Numbered from the stretch's first letter, positions 33,262-45,339 are shown. The stretch: DNA of 64,000 bases from Chelonoidis abingdonii (GCF_003597395.2 NC_133777.1:64315458-64379457); one strand, 5' to 3'. The notes: generated by a model not told the origin, from the sequence alone. A program made the numbers and translations.

Positions 33262-35439
33262 GCTCTAATCTGTATACGTCTCTCATAATGACCATCAAGT
33301 TCAGAAAATTACAAGCTTTCATAACAGACCTTACTTGGCATATTGTTATACACAATAACATTGTACACAACCAGTTGACTCAATTGCTTATTTTTTGGGG
33401 TTCAGACCCTCTGTTCTCCCCTTGGGCTGTCTGAACCCGGCCTGGTGAGTTACAAAACTTTACATTTTTAGTGCTGAGTGCTAGAAATACAAAGACCTGG
33501 GCTCTATAAAACAAGTTGTTCAAGTAAGAAATTGCTGGCTGTAGTCTCATACCCATTCATATTCTGAGGCCATAGTTACTGTTTGTTTTGAAACTATTCT
33601 GAAACAAAGCACCTTCCCCAAACTCTTGAACACAGGCCTGACTGTCCTCTCCTTTAATCTATTGTATATTGGGACTAACACCTTTGAGGTTAATGGAGTT
33701 GCTCTGTTATAAAACTAATGTGACTGGCTGAAGGATCAGGTCCAATGAGATGCCATGATATACTAAAGGCAAAGACATTAAGACCTGAAAGTGCCAGGTT
33801 GTTTGATCTCTCCAGATGCAATTTATACTGGAATTGTCATTTCAAGGTCTATAATGTCCAATATTTAGATATGTATCTTCTCTTTATGTCTCTTTAGTTT
33901 TTAGCATATTGAGTGCTTGTTCGTGTTTTTTTAATCTCCTTGCACTCACTGTAAACCAGCTCTGTATTTAGGGCCTGACTTTTCTCCTCATCACAGAGCA
34001 TATCAGGATTAAGTCTAAAGAAGTCAATGGAGCAATGCCAGTCAAAACTGAAATAAGAAAGAGAAGAATCAGGCAAATTGTTTTCTGGGAAATGCTGTGG
34101 ATTATCTGTTGGCTGGAGTTATTGAAGAACCTGAAATATTAATAAGCATTAGGGTTTGGAAAGCAAACTAAATAAAAACACTTTACATTTTGTAGCGTTG
34201 GTTGATAAACAGAGAACGATCCCATAATTAAAGATATATCATAGTGCCCAGCATAAAGGGACAAAATTAAACTCTGATGTGCAACCATAATGCTTTCATT
34301 TCCTGACTTATACCCCAGTAACACAAAAACATACACAAGTGGTCCTACTGGAGTCATTGAGACTCCTCCTGGTGTGTAAAGTTGAGCCCCTGCAAAAGTC
34401 TTTGTATGGTCATGGCTTGACTCCTTAACTTTGTGCTTTAACATGTGTTAATTAATGTTTCAGCATGTTATTTTATGCCTTTGTTGGGCATTGTGAGTGC
34501 TGAGTGCCCTGATAATAAGTGCTGGAATACATTTGTATTCTTGATATACCAGGCAGCACGCTAGCTACTGTAGTGTACTCATCCTGCTGATTTTTTAAAC
34601 TCTGTACCGTTAAATAATGCACAATAACTAAAATAAAATAAAATAAAAATTTAAAAAGTGTGTTTTTTGTTGTTGGTGGCATTTTAAAGACACTTTGTTA
34701 CTATATCCTTGGGATGCTGCTGTAACTAAACCAGCTTATCTGTGGACTACATGGGTTGGCCATTGACCTGTTTATATTCTGGGTGTTTTTCAGAAGGGAG
34801 AGAACATCCCTAGTGCTAAGCATATTTACCTGAATAGATTATCTATCTACCTGTAGATTCAATAAGGAAAGTCAAATGACAACATGTCAGTTTCTCAGTT
34901 CCGTAGAATTATCTGAAATTTCCTTGGGACTGCTAATAGTTTACAGCGTTCACCCTCTGTAATGGGCTGTTTGCCTTTAAGGGTTTTGACAGTTTTGCTG
35001 GACTTACATGTACCTAACTGCTGAAATGATCTTTCCTTACTACATTGCTTGCCATTTGAATAGGTCACATTTTGATGGGATATGTTTGATTCGCTGACTG
35101 TGAAACTGCTGTATAACTCTCGCTTCATGCTCGCATATTTCTGGAAGGATCCATTCAGTTATCCACATAGCAAATACCTAATTATTTGCTGCTGAAGCAC
35201 TTGTAGGAACATCTCCATAGATTTCTGAAATGCTGCAGGTATCTGTCAAACCATAGTAAGTTTTCACCCACAGTGAATAATGTGAAGGGAAATAGTTTCT
35301 TTCCCATAAGCCTGCTGAAGTGAAGTCTTGCATTGTTCTAAATGGAAAAAAATACACCTTGTACCAAGTACTTGGTGTCATTCAAGACTCTCTTTTAGGA
35401 GGAATAACACCCTTTAAAAATTATTCTACCCCTGTATGA
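33262..35439. other. No gene; one palindromic repeat at 33972-34074
   Basis: The palindrome pairs 'ggcctgacttttctcctc' with 'agagaagaatcaggc'. A (TAAAA)n run lies at about 34632-34650. The rest looks single-copy. Confidence 0.5.
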
Positions 35440-35600
35440 CCAACTAAGATTTCGTTCCTGCAGTATTCCATTTGCCTTCCCCTATATCCTTTTATTTTAA
35501 GTTCCTTTTCATAATAAAGGTACAGGAACTGGATACAGTTTTCAAAATATGGCCTCCCTAGCTCCATGTAGAATGGCAGTATTCTCCTGCTATGGACCTG
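35440..35600 (-). pseudogene. Ancient CR1/L2-like RT thumb fragment
   Basis: On the minus strand the frame reads 'RRILPFYMELGRPYFENCIQ' and then 'FLYLYYEKELK'. This parallels the CR1 stretch [21 protein letters not shown] in the copy at 19150 and preserves RP-x-x-E-x-C-x-Q-F. It is short, isolated and old. Confidence 0.6.
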
Positions 35601-35904
35601 ATTTTTCAGGAGTGCTGAGTAATTACTGATAACGGATGAAGCTGTGAGTGCTCTGCACTTCTCAAACTCGGGCCCTGTATGATTCTTGTATTGTCCCAAG
35701 CTCCATTATAGTATTTGCTAGTCTTTTATCAGTAGCTCAGATTGTAGTAATATTCTTTGTAAAATCTAGCAAGCTGAGTCACTTCCTGGACTTCTTGGAT
35801 GCAAGATGCGCCAATGTTGTTTCCAGTTGGAGGAAATAAGAAACCTAAGAAAAGTAGCATCTAGACTGATGAGAAGAGTGAAAGTACTTGGCTCTACAGC
35901 TGGA

Positions 35905-36300
35905 TGAATAACTGATTTTTTGGTTTGCAGGCAGTTCTGAAAAAAAATTATGGTTTTGGTGCAACTGAATCAAATCATAGGGATAATTTTGGTGAATCTG
36001 ATAAAACGTTTTATTAGGGCCAAAACAGATTTTTTTTTTTTTTTTTTGGCTAGTGGTGACCTTGAGCCCACTGGTTAGATCACTCACCTGGAATGAGTGA
36101 GAATCCGCTTCAAATCCTTGCCTTGGAGAGCAGACTTGAATGTGGGCCTCCCATATCTCAAGTGAATGCCCAAATTATTCTGCTCTAAGGCTGGGTGTTC
36201 TCATTTTGACCAGAAATTCCTGAATAACCTTCCTAACAAAATGGCTACATTTCTGCAAAAAGTTTTGATTTTTTCGAAAAATTCTTTACCAACTCTATTT
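35905..36300. repeat. Composite repeat: A/T-rich arms around a head-to-head tRNA-like pair
   Basis: The centre has 'agcccactggttagatcact', 'cacctggaatgagtgagaat' and B-box-like 'gcttcaaatcc'. It is then followed in inverted sense by 'agacttgaatgtgggcctcc' and 'atctcaagtgaatgccc'. A/T-rich sequence with 'gttttgattttttcgaaaaa' lies to the right. The same arrangement recurs at 45340-45800. Confidence 0.6.
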
Positions 36301-37031
36301 AGGAATTAGTATTGTCAAATATTGCTTTTTCTATTGGTAGTTTGGTATTAGACTTTGAATGCTGACACAGTTTCAGCCACGTGGCGGTTTGAAACCTTCC
36401 CTGGAGCTGCAGCAGCATTATCAGAAGCTATCATGACAACATTAAGCTCCAGTATGGTTCACTTTCAGCTTGCCATTTTGAAGATTATCTTAGCTAGATG
36501 CTACCCTGCTGTGAATTTGTATGATCAAGAGTAATGTGGCTTGAACATACCGCACAAGAAAGGGTAATGAATACTTTAATGCCCAAGGAAAGGTTAATGA
36601 ATAAGGTAATGAAAAAATTCTACAACAGAGAGGAAAAAATATTTCTGTCTCCTGGTATCTGCATTCCATGCATAGCTTAGCCTTCGGATGGCAACTTATA
36701 AATCACAGCTCTTTCCTTCTGAGCTGCATATGAAATCCACAGCCCAAATGCTGCATAAGCAAGCAAGCAGACTGACCCTAGTGCTTCAGGATCTGAGATG
36801 CCTATAAAGTAGTGTAAAAACTTTAAGCTAAACCCTGTTCCAGCTCTGCTATGGATGCACAAGCAGGGATCTCCTGGAATTAGGCCTTGAGTCGTAAGCC
36901 TCCATGTCTGAAAAATAATAAGTAGTATCTCGTTTATCATGTGTAACATTTTCCCCTGTGCCATGTGTCAGGAGTACTATGGAAATCTCCTTATACTACC
37001 AATTTGAAGTCCACAATTTTTCTTGCCAAGG
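36301..37031. other. No gene seen
   Basis: Apparently single-copy. Confidence 0.45.
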
Positions 37032-37033
37032 TA

Positions 37034-37153
37034 GGGTGACCAAATGTCCCGATTTTATAGGGACAGTCCTGATTTTGGGGTCTTTTTCTTATATAGGCTC
37101 CTATTACCTCTCACCCCTTGTCCTGATTTTTCACATTTGCTGTCTGGTCACCC
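37034..37153. mobile_element. 120-bp MITE with GGGTGACCA ends and TA flanks
   Basis: 'gggtgaccaaatgtcccgat' is answered by 'gctgtctggtcaccc'. TA sits on both sides (37032-37033, 37154-37155), which would fit a Tc1/mariner-type target. Internal 'cccgattttatagggacagt' is answered by 'ccttgtcctgatttttcac'. This is a widespread amniote-type repeat by my memory. Confidence 0.75.
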
Positions 37154-37195
37154 TATACCAAAGTGGACTGGATGTGGTTACCGTCATAACCCATT

Positions 37196-37429
37196 GGGTA
37201 TCTCTGCACTGCAATTAAACCCCACAGCTGTCCTGTGTCAACTGCCTTGGGCTCATGGGCTTGGGTTGCAGGTCTGTAAAATTGTGATGCAGGCGTTTGG
37301 GCTCTGGAACCCCATGTAGCTCCAGCCCGAGTGTCTACACTGCAACTTTACGGGCTTGGAGCCCAAGCCCTGTGAGCCTGTCAGCTAACACGAGCCAGCT
37401 GCGGATGTTGAATTGCAGTGTAGACGTGC
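37196..37429. mobile_element. MITE (about 234 bp) with 'cactgcaatt' ends
   Basis: Left 'ggtatctctgcactgcaatt' is answered by right 'aattgcagtgtagacgtgct'. A second internal pair, 'tgtgtcaactgccttgggct' and 'agcccaagccctgtgagcct', makes much of the element self-complementary. No coding sequence. Confidence 0.75.
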
Positions 37430-37514
37430 TAATTGAAGCCACTCAGTTGGGCTGAGAGTTTCCTGTGAAACAGCACAAGGATTGAATACATGCAACACTC
37501 CTGGTCCCTGCTGA

Positions 37515-37742
37515 TCCAGGGAATGCAAGATGGGAGATGGAAGTTGAACCTAGGTCTCTCAAGTATCAGTGCATAGCTCTATAACTGTGCCTCTGGGCTT
37601 GCTGACTGATTAGGTCCAAATTCTGCCACCCTTATTTCCAAGAGCCAGTACTTTATTTCACAAGTAGACCCATTGATTTCAATGAAATACTCACCAAGTA
37701 AGGTGATACTCAGTGACAGTAAAAATGGCAGAATCTGGCCTT
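37515..37742. repeat. tRNA-like piece and adjoining palindromic repeat
   Basis: The minus strand of 37515-37605 reads 'ttatagagctatgcactg' (A-box-like) and 'cctaggttcaacttcc' (B-box-like). Next to it, 'ggtccaaattctgccaccct' is answered by 'aaatggcagaatctggcc' at 37741. Confidence 0.55.
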
Positions 37743-40545
37743 TCAATTAATGATACGTTCAGCACTGTGAACTTCTGAAGTATATCTGAGCTTAAATAAA
37801 GCTTCTGAAGTTGTCTTCTTCCCTCTTTAAATTATGCCCCTGGTGATCCTGTGGTTGCTATGCCCTCCAAGACCTTACCATCCTTACAAGTTTATCGGTG
37901 AATTATTTATCAATATCTTTATTTGCAGTTCTGCACCTGTATCATCTTCAATGGATTATATTCCAGGAACATGTGGTCTTGACAGTGTGGCAATAGTGTG
38001 TTCTCCTTTGTTTGCATTTTTTACTTCACATCCATCTGGCACTTTTGTAGTCATCAGGAGTCTCTGTACCCTTAGTGGGGAGCCACTTAGTAGTTCCATA
38101 ATAAATAATTATTAATAATTCATCAAGTGCTGACAGCTTGTTCTGCCCTGTACAAACATAGAAGGAGAACTTTCTGTGTAGTAAACATTAACTAGTGAAT
38201 GCCTCTAGGGGATTTATGATCCATTTCAAGTTCCAAAATTGTCCCATATATGAATTAATGGAATAGTTCCATTCTAAAAGCTACTGCTGACATTTATTTG
38301 TTTTTCCTTTTCTTATATGTTTCTGCCATTGCGCTGCATCTTTTTGAAATAAGGCTGCCCCAGCTCACTCTTTCATGTCTTCCATCACAGAAATGTGGTG
38401 ACATCCAACAGAGAAATAAAGGTAGATATGTATTTATTTTTTGGCTTACTAATGCACCTGGAGGTGATGGTAGGTGGATTCAACATCTGTAGGTGAATTT
38501 TTTTTGCCATAGAGCAGGAGTTTATTGGAAACAGTATAATAGAAACAGATGTAACTCTCAGCATAGCTAATACTTAAGGACTGGAGATCACATTGCAGTT
38601 GCAAATGTGCTGACGAGGGATGTTTTAAATTCTGAATTGGTCATGCAGCTAGAAAACATATTGAGTGTGGGGCTATGTACTATGTAAATTCCAGAGACAA
38701 ACTGTAGAAGGGCAGGGACAAATTGTAGTTACCTAAAGAAGTGAACTGCAGCTGCATCTATTGATTACCCTCTGCACAAATTAGAGATGACATCAGATGA
38801 GCATTCTTTTGCTAGAGACTTGATTAAATTGGATGCTACACTGGCCAGGGAGGATTACAATAATGATAAAGTCCCCCTAAGAAAATATGTAGCAAATAGA
38901 CCCAGCTATACCTTTATCTGCTGAACCTGACAATGTTGCTTCTGAGAGAGAACGTAGGGTAAAGACAGAAACTTGCTCTAGTCTGGTTGTCTTCATATTC
39001 TTCTATTACAATAGGCTTGTGCTATTTTGTTTAAAATGTGCCTCTCACTGTTTTTATTTTTTTAAATTGAGCAGTATGACTGATTGTTATTTCTGAAGGT
39101 CTTAGCCCCTACACTGATGTAGAATCTTCTTATATACATCTAATATGCCTAGACCATTCTATATACTGTAAATGAGCTACAATTTATGAATCTCCACATA
39201 TCATCTGATTGCACTTGGTACTCGATAGTGTTATGTATTTCAGGCCCACAGAGAAATAGCATGACTTTAGGCAGCAAAAATTAACAGTATCAAACATTAT
39301 TGTTTGTGAAGTAGTTGGTTTTAATTGCTGAACATTCATCTTTGTCCCTCAGATGCTGTTGGTGGAGTTATAATTAGTCCAATGTGTTTTGTTGATGTGT
39401 AGAAAACAATTAGTCTGCCATTAATGATGGGGTATGCAGGGTCCCAAAACTGAGTATCACATCACATCAGTGTTTCTGTGGAACAGTGCACATCTTTTTT
39501 AATAGAAATGTTTCCCAAGAAAATGACATTGGTCAGGAGAATAACTAAAACCAGAGGAAATTTTCACGACTTGCAAACACCTTTTCAAAGCAGAGCCCTA
39601 CGTGTTTTATTTCCTTTTAAATTATAATCAGTTTATGAGTAATTAAGGTGTCATGGTACAGGCGAAGAAGAATTTGGATTTGGATTACTGTTTGGAAATG
39701 TAATCAATACTATTATGGTTTTTCATAAGCTGAGCTATTTATTCTCTTATATAGGTTCATGCAATTTATTCAATGTCTTATGTCCTCTATTATGTGATTA
39801 ATTTTTCAAGCCAGCTAAAGGTCACATTAATAATAAAATGACACATATATGATAATCATTCATGCATACATGGAAGCAATTTTAAAAATGCATATGTGCA
39901 TCAGTATTATTGGTGCTAGAGATTCAAGTTCAGGTCTGCCCTTGGACCAAACTTACCTTAAAGTTAGCATAATTTCAATTCCATTTTCAGTCCTTTATAT
40001 GCAAAGTAAAAAGACTGATTACCCCAGTCCATGGGAAATCAGATTCTCTAATGTCATTGCAATAGGCATTGATGCCCATATGATACAATTAGGTGAAGAA
40101 ATTATCCATTGTGTGCCTGAATTAACCTGTCTCCTTGAACTTTATCCTTAACAAATTGCCCTTCAGGCATCAGCAATTCCTCATTCATAAGGGCATCCTT
40201 TTTCTCAGTGCCACAACTTGTAATCAAATTAAACCCACTCTCTGTTGACAATTACATAGCATGCAGCAGGTAGCAAACCTGTCAAATGGCACGTGTGGAC
40301 TGTAATATTGGGTTCATACTGGAAGAAGGAGATATTTAAAATGCCCCTTCAAATCATCAATGAATGTTCTCTCTCTCTCACACACACACTATATTTGTCT
40401 ACAAAAACCCTGTTATTGCACCACCCTGTCAAAACCAAAAGCAGTGCCTCAGTGGAATAATTAGCCAGGAATTCTTGTGAGAAACTGCTCTCTCCTATAA
40501 AAGCTATGTATGGGGGATACAGTGAAAAGGCAAGACACATGTGGA
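37743..40545. other. No gene; 2.8 kb almost free of recognisable repeats
   Basis: Both strands were read without finding transposon ends, CR1 or MIR pieces, or RNA genes. Frames stay at or below 100 codons with no recognisable domains. Confidence 0.5.
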
Positions 40546-40662
40546 GTGTGTGTGTGTGTGTGTGTGTGTTGTAAAAAACAGGAAAAAATTCAAAAAGCCA
40601 GCCAAGTGTGGGACAGGCTTAAGAAGAAAGAATTATTGTGGGAGCCAGAGAAGTGTGTAAGT

Positions 40663-40714
<52 letters not shown>
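40546..40714. repeat. Two (GT)n microsatellites
   Basis: (GT)12 at 40546-40569 and (GT)25 at 40665-40714, separated by 95 bp of non-repetitive sequence. Confidence 0.95.
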
Positions 40715-40717
<3 letters not shown>

Positions 40718-40827
40718 ACATCCAATCAAATGAGCTGGCAAAATAAAGGCAGATGGCCATGGAATAAATTTAATATTTCTTTATTAAAGTTCAGCCATTG
40801 CAGACTCTGCAACTGCATTCACTCCAA

Positions 40828-41107
40828 GGCCTTGTCTAATTACAGTTTTTGTACCGCTGTAACTATATTGATTTTCGACTAATGTAGTTAAATTGATACA
40901 CCCTCTAGTATGGATGCAAGTTATACCACTATAACAATGCTTATACTCCCATGGCTTAATCCCATACATTTTGAGGAATAAGATACACTGCTATGAGGCA
41001 CCTTTCTGTTGTTATAACTAAGGGTAGCACTGATTGAAGTATTTCAGTAAAAATCTCTCCCCTCAAAATAGTTAAATTGGTACAAAAACTATTTGTAGTC
41101 TAGGTAC
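40828..41107. mobile_element. Decayed MITE with about 36-bp inverted ends
   Basis: Left 'ggccttgtctaattacagtt' plus tttgtaccgctgtaac is answered by right 'gttaaattggtacaaaaact' plus atttgtagtctaggtac. CAA lies outside both ends (40825-40827, 41108-41110). Probably Harbinger-related. Confidence 0.65.
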
Positions 41108-41110
41108 CAA

Positions 41111-41710
41111 AAGATTCTTCAGTTTACCTCCTATAACTTAGATATTCCCCTTGCTAGTTACTGGCAACTAGGAAATATAACACTTCCTCATTTTCTCTCA
41201 TCCTGATGCTGACCAGGAGCCAACTTGGCCTCTGGCATATGTTAGAGTAGCCACAAGGCTGCTCTAACTTAAGATGGAAGGAATGGCTTGGTAGACAGTG
41301 TTCAGCCAGGCTATGGTTTCCAGACTGTCTGGCCTTGCCCCTTTGATGTTGTGTACTCCCAGTCTGACCTGGAATGCCTACTCATGGAAGGGTGGAAGAA
41401 GTGGCATAAAGTTGGCTTTAAAGCACTGGATATCATGGGAATCCAGACAGATGACTCTTTAGGACAGTTTTGTGCCCTCTTTGCACCACTCAAAGTTTAG
41501 GAGACTTCATCAGGGCTGAGGATCTGGCTCATAGAATTTCTGTAAGAGGGTATATAAATTCAATAGTTAAGACTGCAAAACAGTTTCATTGTGACCTCTT
41601 AACTGCACATGCACCTGTGACGCTGGCAGGCTGGATGTCAGCTCTTGCCTAGGCTGCAGGCATTAGCTAAGGACTGAAAACCTCGTAGATGGAGACCAGA
41701 CCAGGTCACC
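41111..41710. other. No gene seen
   Basis: Possibly an older repeat, but no ends could be recognised. The 60-70-codon frames here have no family resemblance. Confidence 0.4.
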
Positions 41711-41777
41711 TGTGTGTTAGTTTGGCTCAGATTAGGTATTAGTTTTATAAGAAAGCATTTAGTGTTTATGTAATCTA

Positions 41778-42013
41778 GACACCTCCTGGGTGTGGTGCTC
41801 TGCCCCATCTAATGGCACTGAGCCCACTAGTAACACCAACAGATGCCAGTCATCGGCGGGCGGGATTGAATCTGGGACCTCAATGTGTGAGCCTCTACTG
41901 CATGAGCTAAAAGCCACATGGCTCACTCTTAGCTAAGGCTGTAGCAGACTCATTAATCTGTAAGTGGTCTGAGTACCACTAGATGGGACAGAGTACCACA
42001 CCCAGGAGGTGTC
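41778..42013 (-). mobile_element. tRNA-like element enclosed by about 42-bp inverted repeats
   Basis: The left arm 'gacacctcctgggtgtggtg' (41778-41822) and right arm 'accacacccaggaggtgtc' (about 41970-42013) pair over about 42 bp with few mismatches. Between them the minus strand carries 'ggcttttagctcatgcagta' (A-box-like) and 'cccagattcaatcccgcc' (B-box-like), as in a tRNA-derived SINE. Confidence 0.75.
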
Positions 42014-42492
42014 TGGGTGACAGATAGACCCTATGAAATGATAGTAAGTTGCTGCATGTATTAATCTCATTTATAATAGCTGTATCTCATGTTATAAGGT
42101 AATTGTAACAGTAAAAGTGTTTGCTCTGAAACTGTAAATCCCTGCAGTCAGGAGAGAAACATTACCGCGTATGAAATAGTAGTTTGCCACAGAAGGTGTT
42201 GTCTCCTGCTCAACAAAAGAAGGCCCACGGAAACCAGACAAACCACTGTGGATCATCAAAGGAGAAAAGACTTTGTTGATTGCTCCCCCCTCACACGCCC
42301 ATGGAGGACAGTGCAAATGAACTTGTCCCATTGTCTTAAACTCTGAAGGAAGGGAATAAAAATCCCCAACAAGAAGAAACTGCATCTTTATGACTGTTTG
42401 AACTCTGAAGGGCTAGAGACTCTAAACAGAATCCAGAGATTCCCCAAGGACTGCCTCCTGGGATTGCCCTGAGAGACACTTTGAATAGACAG

Positions 42493-42650
42493 GTTTCAGA
42501 GTGGTAGCTGTTAGTCTGTATCAGTAAAAACAAAGAGGAGTCCTTGTGGCACCTTCATCAGATAAGTGGGTTATAGCCCACAAAAGCTTATGCCCAAATA
42601 AATTTATTAGTCTCTGAGGTGCCACAAGGACTCCTCTTTTTTTTTTTTTA
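42493..42650. mobile_element. Fold-back SINE-like insertion with T tail and 9-bp target duplication
   Basis: It starts 'gtttcagagtggtagctgtt' and carries 'aaagaggagtccttgtggca'. It then reverses and returns as 'gccacaaggactcctctttt', ending in a 13-T run. The direct repeat aatagacag flanks it at 42484-42492 and 42651-42659. Confidence 0.85.
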
Positions 42651-42999
42651 AATAGACAGATCACTACAATTCTGTCACTCTTAGGATTTAGCTAGTAACT
42701 CATTTTTGTGTATGTTTGCTTGGTTAAACCTGTAAATAGCTCCTTTTTCCAAGTTAGTAACCTTTAGAGAGAGTTTATTACAGGATTGGCTACAATGTTG
42801 TCTTTGGTGTAGGATCTACAGTATCAGTTGATCTGGGGTAAGGGGCTGGTCTCTTGGGACTGGAACCTGACCATGGTGTGATTTTTGGTGTAAGTGACCA
42901 TTTATCACTAAGTTTAGTTTGCGTGGCAAGATAGACTGGAGAGCCTAAGGGGACCATCTAAGACACAATGGTAAGACTGTTATAGCGATCCAGGAGTTA

Positions 43000-44584
43000 A
43001 AATTTGCTGCTTTAGAAATGTAAGCACAATCCTTCAGCCTTTTAAAAGAGAGAAAAAATATTCTAACCTGATCATTTTAACTGGGCTTGGGGGAAAAGGG
43101 CTAACATGTAAGACCTGTAATGTAATAAGGTGCCAGGTGCAGGTGGAAAGGACAGGAAATACAAACATTATACGGAATTGAAAAAAATCGGAGAGTATTT
43201 GCCCAAACTATAGCGGATATTAATGTAGCCTCACCTCTTCATGATGTCATTTCTCATTGTCTCTGCCCCTCCTGAAGTTTGGTTACACTAGGGAATTTTA
43301 AAAGGAGGATTCTCACCCTTGATAATGCTGCTCCAGTGTTAGCAACTTTGGGAGCCCTAGGGTAGTTAGCTCTTCAGTTCCAGCAGCTATTTGCAGCCCC
43401 ATGAAGATTTGTTAATTCCGTTTGCACTTAGAATTTTGTTTTTGCTATGTGAAAAGTGTATTTCTGAACTCTCCCATAGATCAAAATCCTTCTGCCATTT
43501 ACAAATCATCTCAAGGTCAAAAAGTGAATGTTTTGGAAAGTCATGGGCATGTGAGAAAGGGGCTATAATGGAAACTGTTTTTACAGCCTTAAGTATGGTT
43601 AAGATACACTGCCATTATTGTGCACAGTGCTTTAGAACAAAATCCCTGCCCTGGAAAACTGCTAACATTAAAAAAATAAAGATTGGACTACAAGGAGAAC
43701 TCCCACACATCTTACACAGTAATGGAGTCCTCAGATCTAAAATTGAACTGGAACAAAACCAAGTCCCTGTCTCTTGGTAATCACCCCTCTCCCAAAATAG
43801 AATGAACCTATACAGAAAACTTCAATGCAGAAAAATAATTTGGGCATACAACTCCTCAAGGCCAAATCCTGCAAGGAAGTGCCGGCACGTTGCAGGATTG
43901 GGACCATCTTAAAATCCATTCAAGTTTTTAACTTCGATAAATTGTTTAATCCCACATGCGTTAAAAGAAGGATGATGGGACTACTGCTTGCTTGGTAAAA
44001 TGAACAATTTTGATCAAAATTATGATAATAGTCTAGTTTAATGTATTTTCATGAAAATCACAAAAGGTTTTTCCTGTCATGCCCATAGCTATAGTGTCCA
44101 CTCATGCCACAGAGTGGCAGGCTCCAGCATCAGGTAACCATAGAAGATCAGGGATTAACCCTTCTGTTCGTCAAAGTTACCATGGAGTTTCATAGCTGCA
44201 GTTTTGCGTCCCATGGTTTGAGCAAAGGTAAGTGCCCAATAATGTATCTAAAGATGAATGTTTTTTGCTCCCAGCTGTTTCTTTAATAGAATTATTATAT
44301 TTGGAGGGAAAAAAAATTTAAGCAATATAGCTATGATATTAGTTTCAACAACAGGATTTGAGCAGTAATAAAGGGGAAGAGGAAATGCATTCCATGTGGA
44401 TGGCTGTTCCCTGAAGCTAGAAGAGGTTGGCGATATCTGAAAGCAGATAGGCACATTTCGCTTTTTCTCATACTTCAAAAGTCAGGGCTGCCCCCATTCT
44501 TGTTTCAGGCCCTCAGTTCTCTCCCCAGCTTCCATACCCTCATAGTTTCTCTTCCCCAATAGAACAATGACCTGGCATTGGCAG
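43000..44584. other. No gene; one short palindrome (43858-43912)
   Basis: 'ccaaatcctgcaaggaa' is answered by 'gttgcaggattggg'. Nothing else was recognised. Confidence 0.5.
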
Positions 44585-44592
44585 CTGAAGAG

Positions 44593-45171
44593 CAGGGCTG
44601 GTGCAAGGAAGTTTCGCACCCTAGTGCAACTTCCACCTTGCGCCTCCCACCTCCAGCCCTGCGGCAGCTCCCCACCCCGTGGCAGCTCCCCCCTTACCCT
44701 GAGGGGCCCCTCCGCAGAAGCTCCCCCCCCGGGGAGCCGTGCAGCATCTCCCCACCACAGCTCACCTCTGTTCTGCTGTTTGGCGCCACAAACCTGGGAG
44801 GCAGGAGAATTAGAACAGGGGCGGCGTGCTCAGGGAGGACGTGGAGCAGAGGTGAGCTGCGGCAGGGAGCCCTGTGGCAGCTCCCCTCCCTTCCAGCCCG
44901 GGGAGCCGTGTGGCACCTCCCCACCCCAACTCACCTCTGCTTCACGTCCTCCCTGAGCACACCTCCCCCGCTCTAATTCTCCTCTCAGGCTTGCGGCACC
45001 AAACAGCTGATTGGTGCTGCAAACCTGGGAGGTGGGAGAAGTGGAGCAGTGACCGCACTCTCGGGGAGGAAACGCTATAAAAAAAAATTGGGGGACACCA
45101 CTTTTTGGCGCCCCCAGATCTTGGCTCGCTAGGCAACCACCTAGTTTGCCTTAATGGTAGCACTGGCCCTG
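44593..45171. mobile_element. hAT-type element (579 bp) with perfect 8-bp target duplication
   Basis: cagggctggtgcaagg at the left mirrors 'agcactggccctg' at the right. ctgaagag is repeated exactly at 44585-44592 and 45172-45179. Inside, 44795-44865 and 44927-44993 are inverted copies of each other. G/C-rich frames of 70-130 codons over the element are chance products of its composition, and no transposase is present. Confidence 0.92.
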
Positions 45172-45179
45172 CTGAAGAG

Positions 45180-45339
45180 GCTTCTGCACAAAGTCTGAGG
45201 CTGCAGGGATGGCTGACTCCCTCATTCACATAGGTTGAGGAAGATCTGTGTAGAGAGTAAGGGCTGGTGAGAAAACAAGCGTTCCTCTATTAAACATTAT
45301 TAAGGTTTTGAAATGTGTTCTTGTTCTGCAGCAGAACAA
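45180..45339. other. No gene seen
   Basis: Short single-copy-like interval. Confidence 0.4.

Larger units (their letters stand above)
41711..42999 (+). mobile_element. Solo LTR-like element carrying two SINE-type insertions
   Basis: With the two insertions removed, the sequence forms one LTR-like unit of about 0.9 kb that I recognise from turtle genomes. It starts near 'tgtgtgttagtttggctcag', has an AATAAA-like signal ('gggaataaaaatcc', about 42353) and closes near 'agcgatccaggagtt'. No retroviral genes flank it. The end bases and target duplication are not certain. Confidence 0.6.

Noticed and set aside
36062..36120. Possible tRNA gene
   Set aside because: A- and B-box-like blocks occur, but no closed cloverleaf or anticodon stem could be formed; it is a SINE-type remnant.
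40510..40882. Cys-Val repeat proteins
   Set aside because: They are translations of the (GT)n microsatellites.
44567..45229. Overlapping frames of 70-130 codons on both strands
   Set aside because: They lie almost wholly on a G/C-rich hAT element with exact ends; residues are mostly Pro/Ser/Arg/Gly and no domain is visible.
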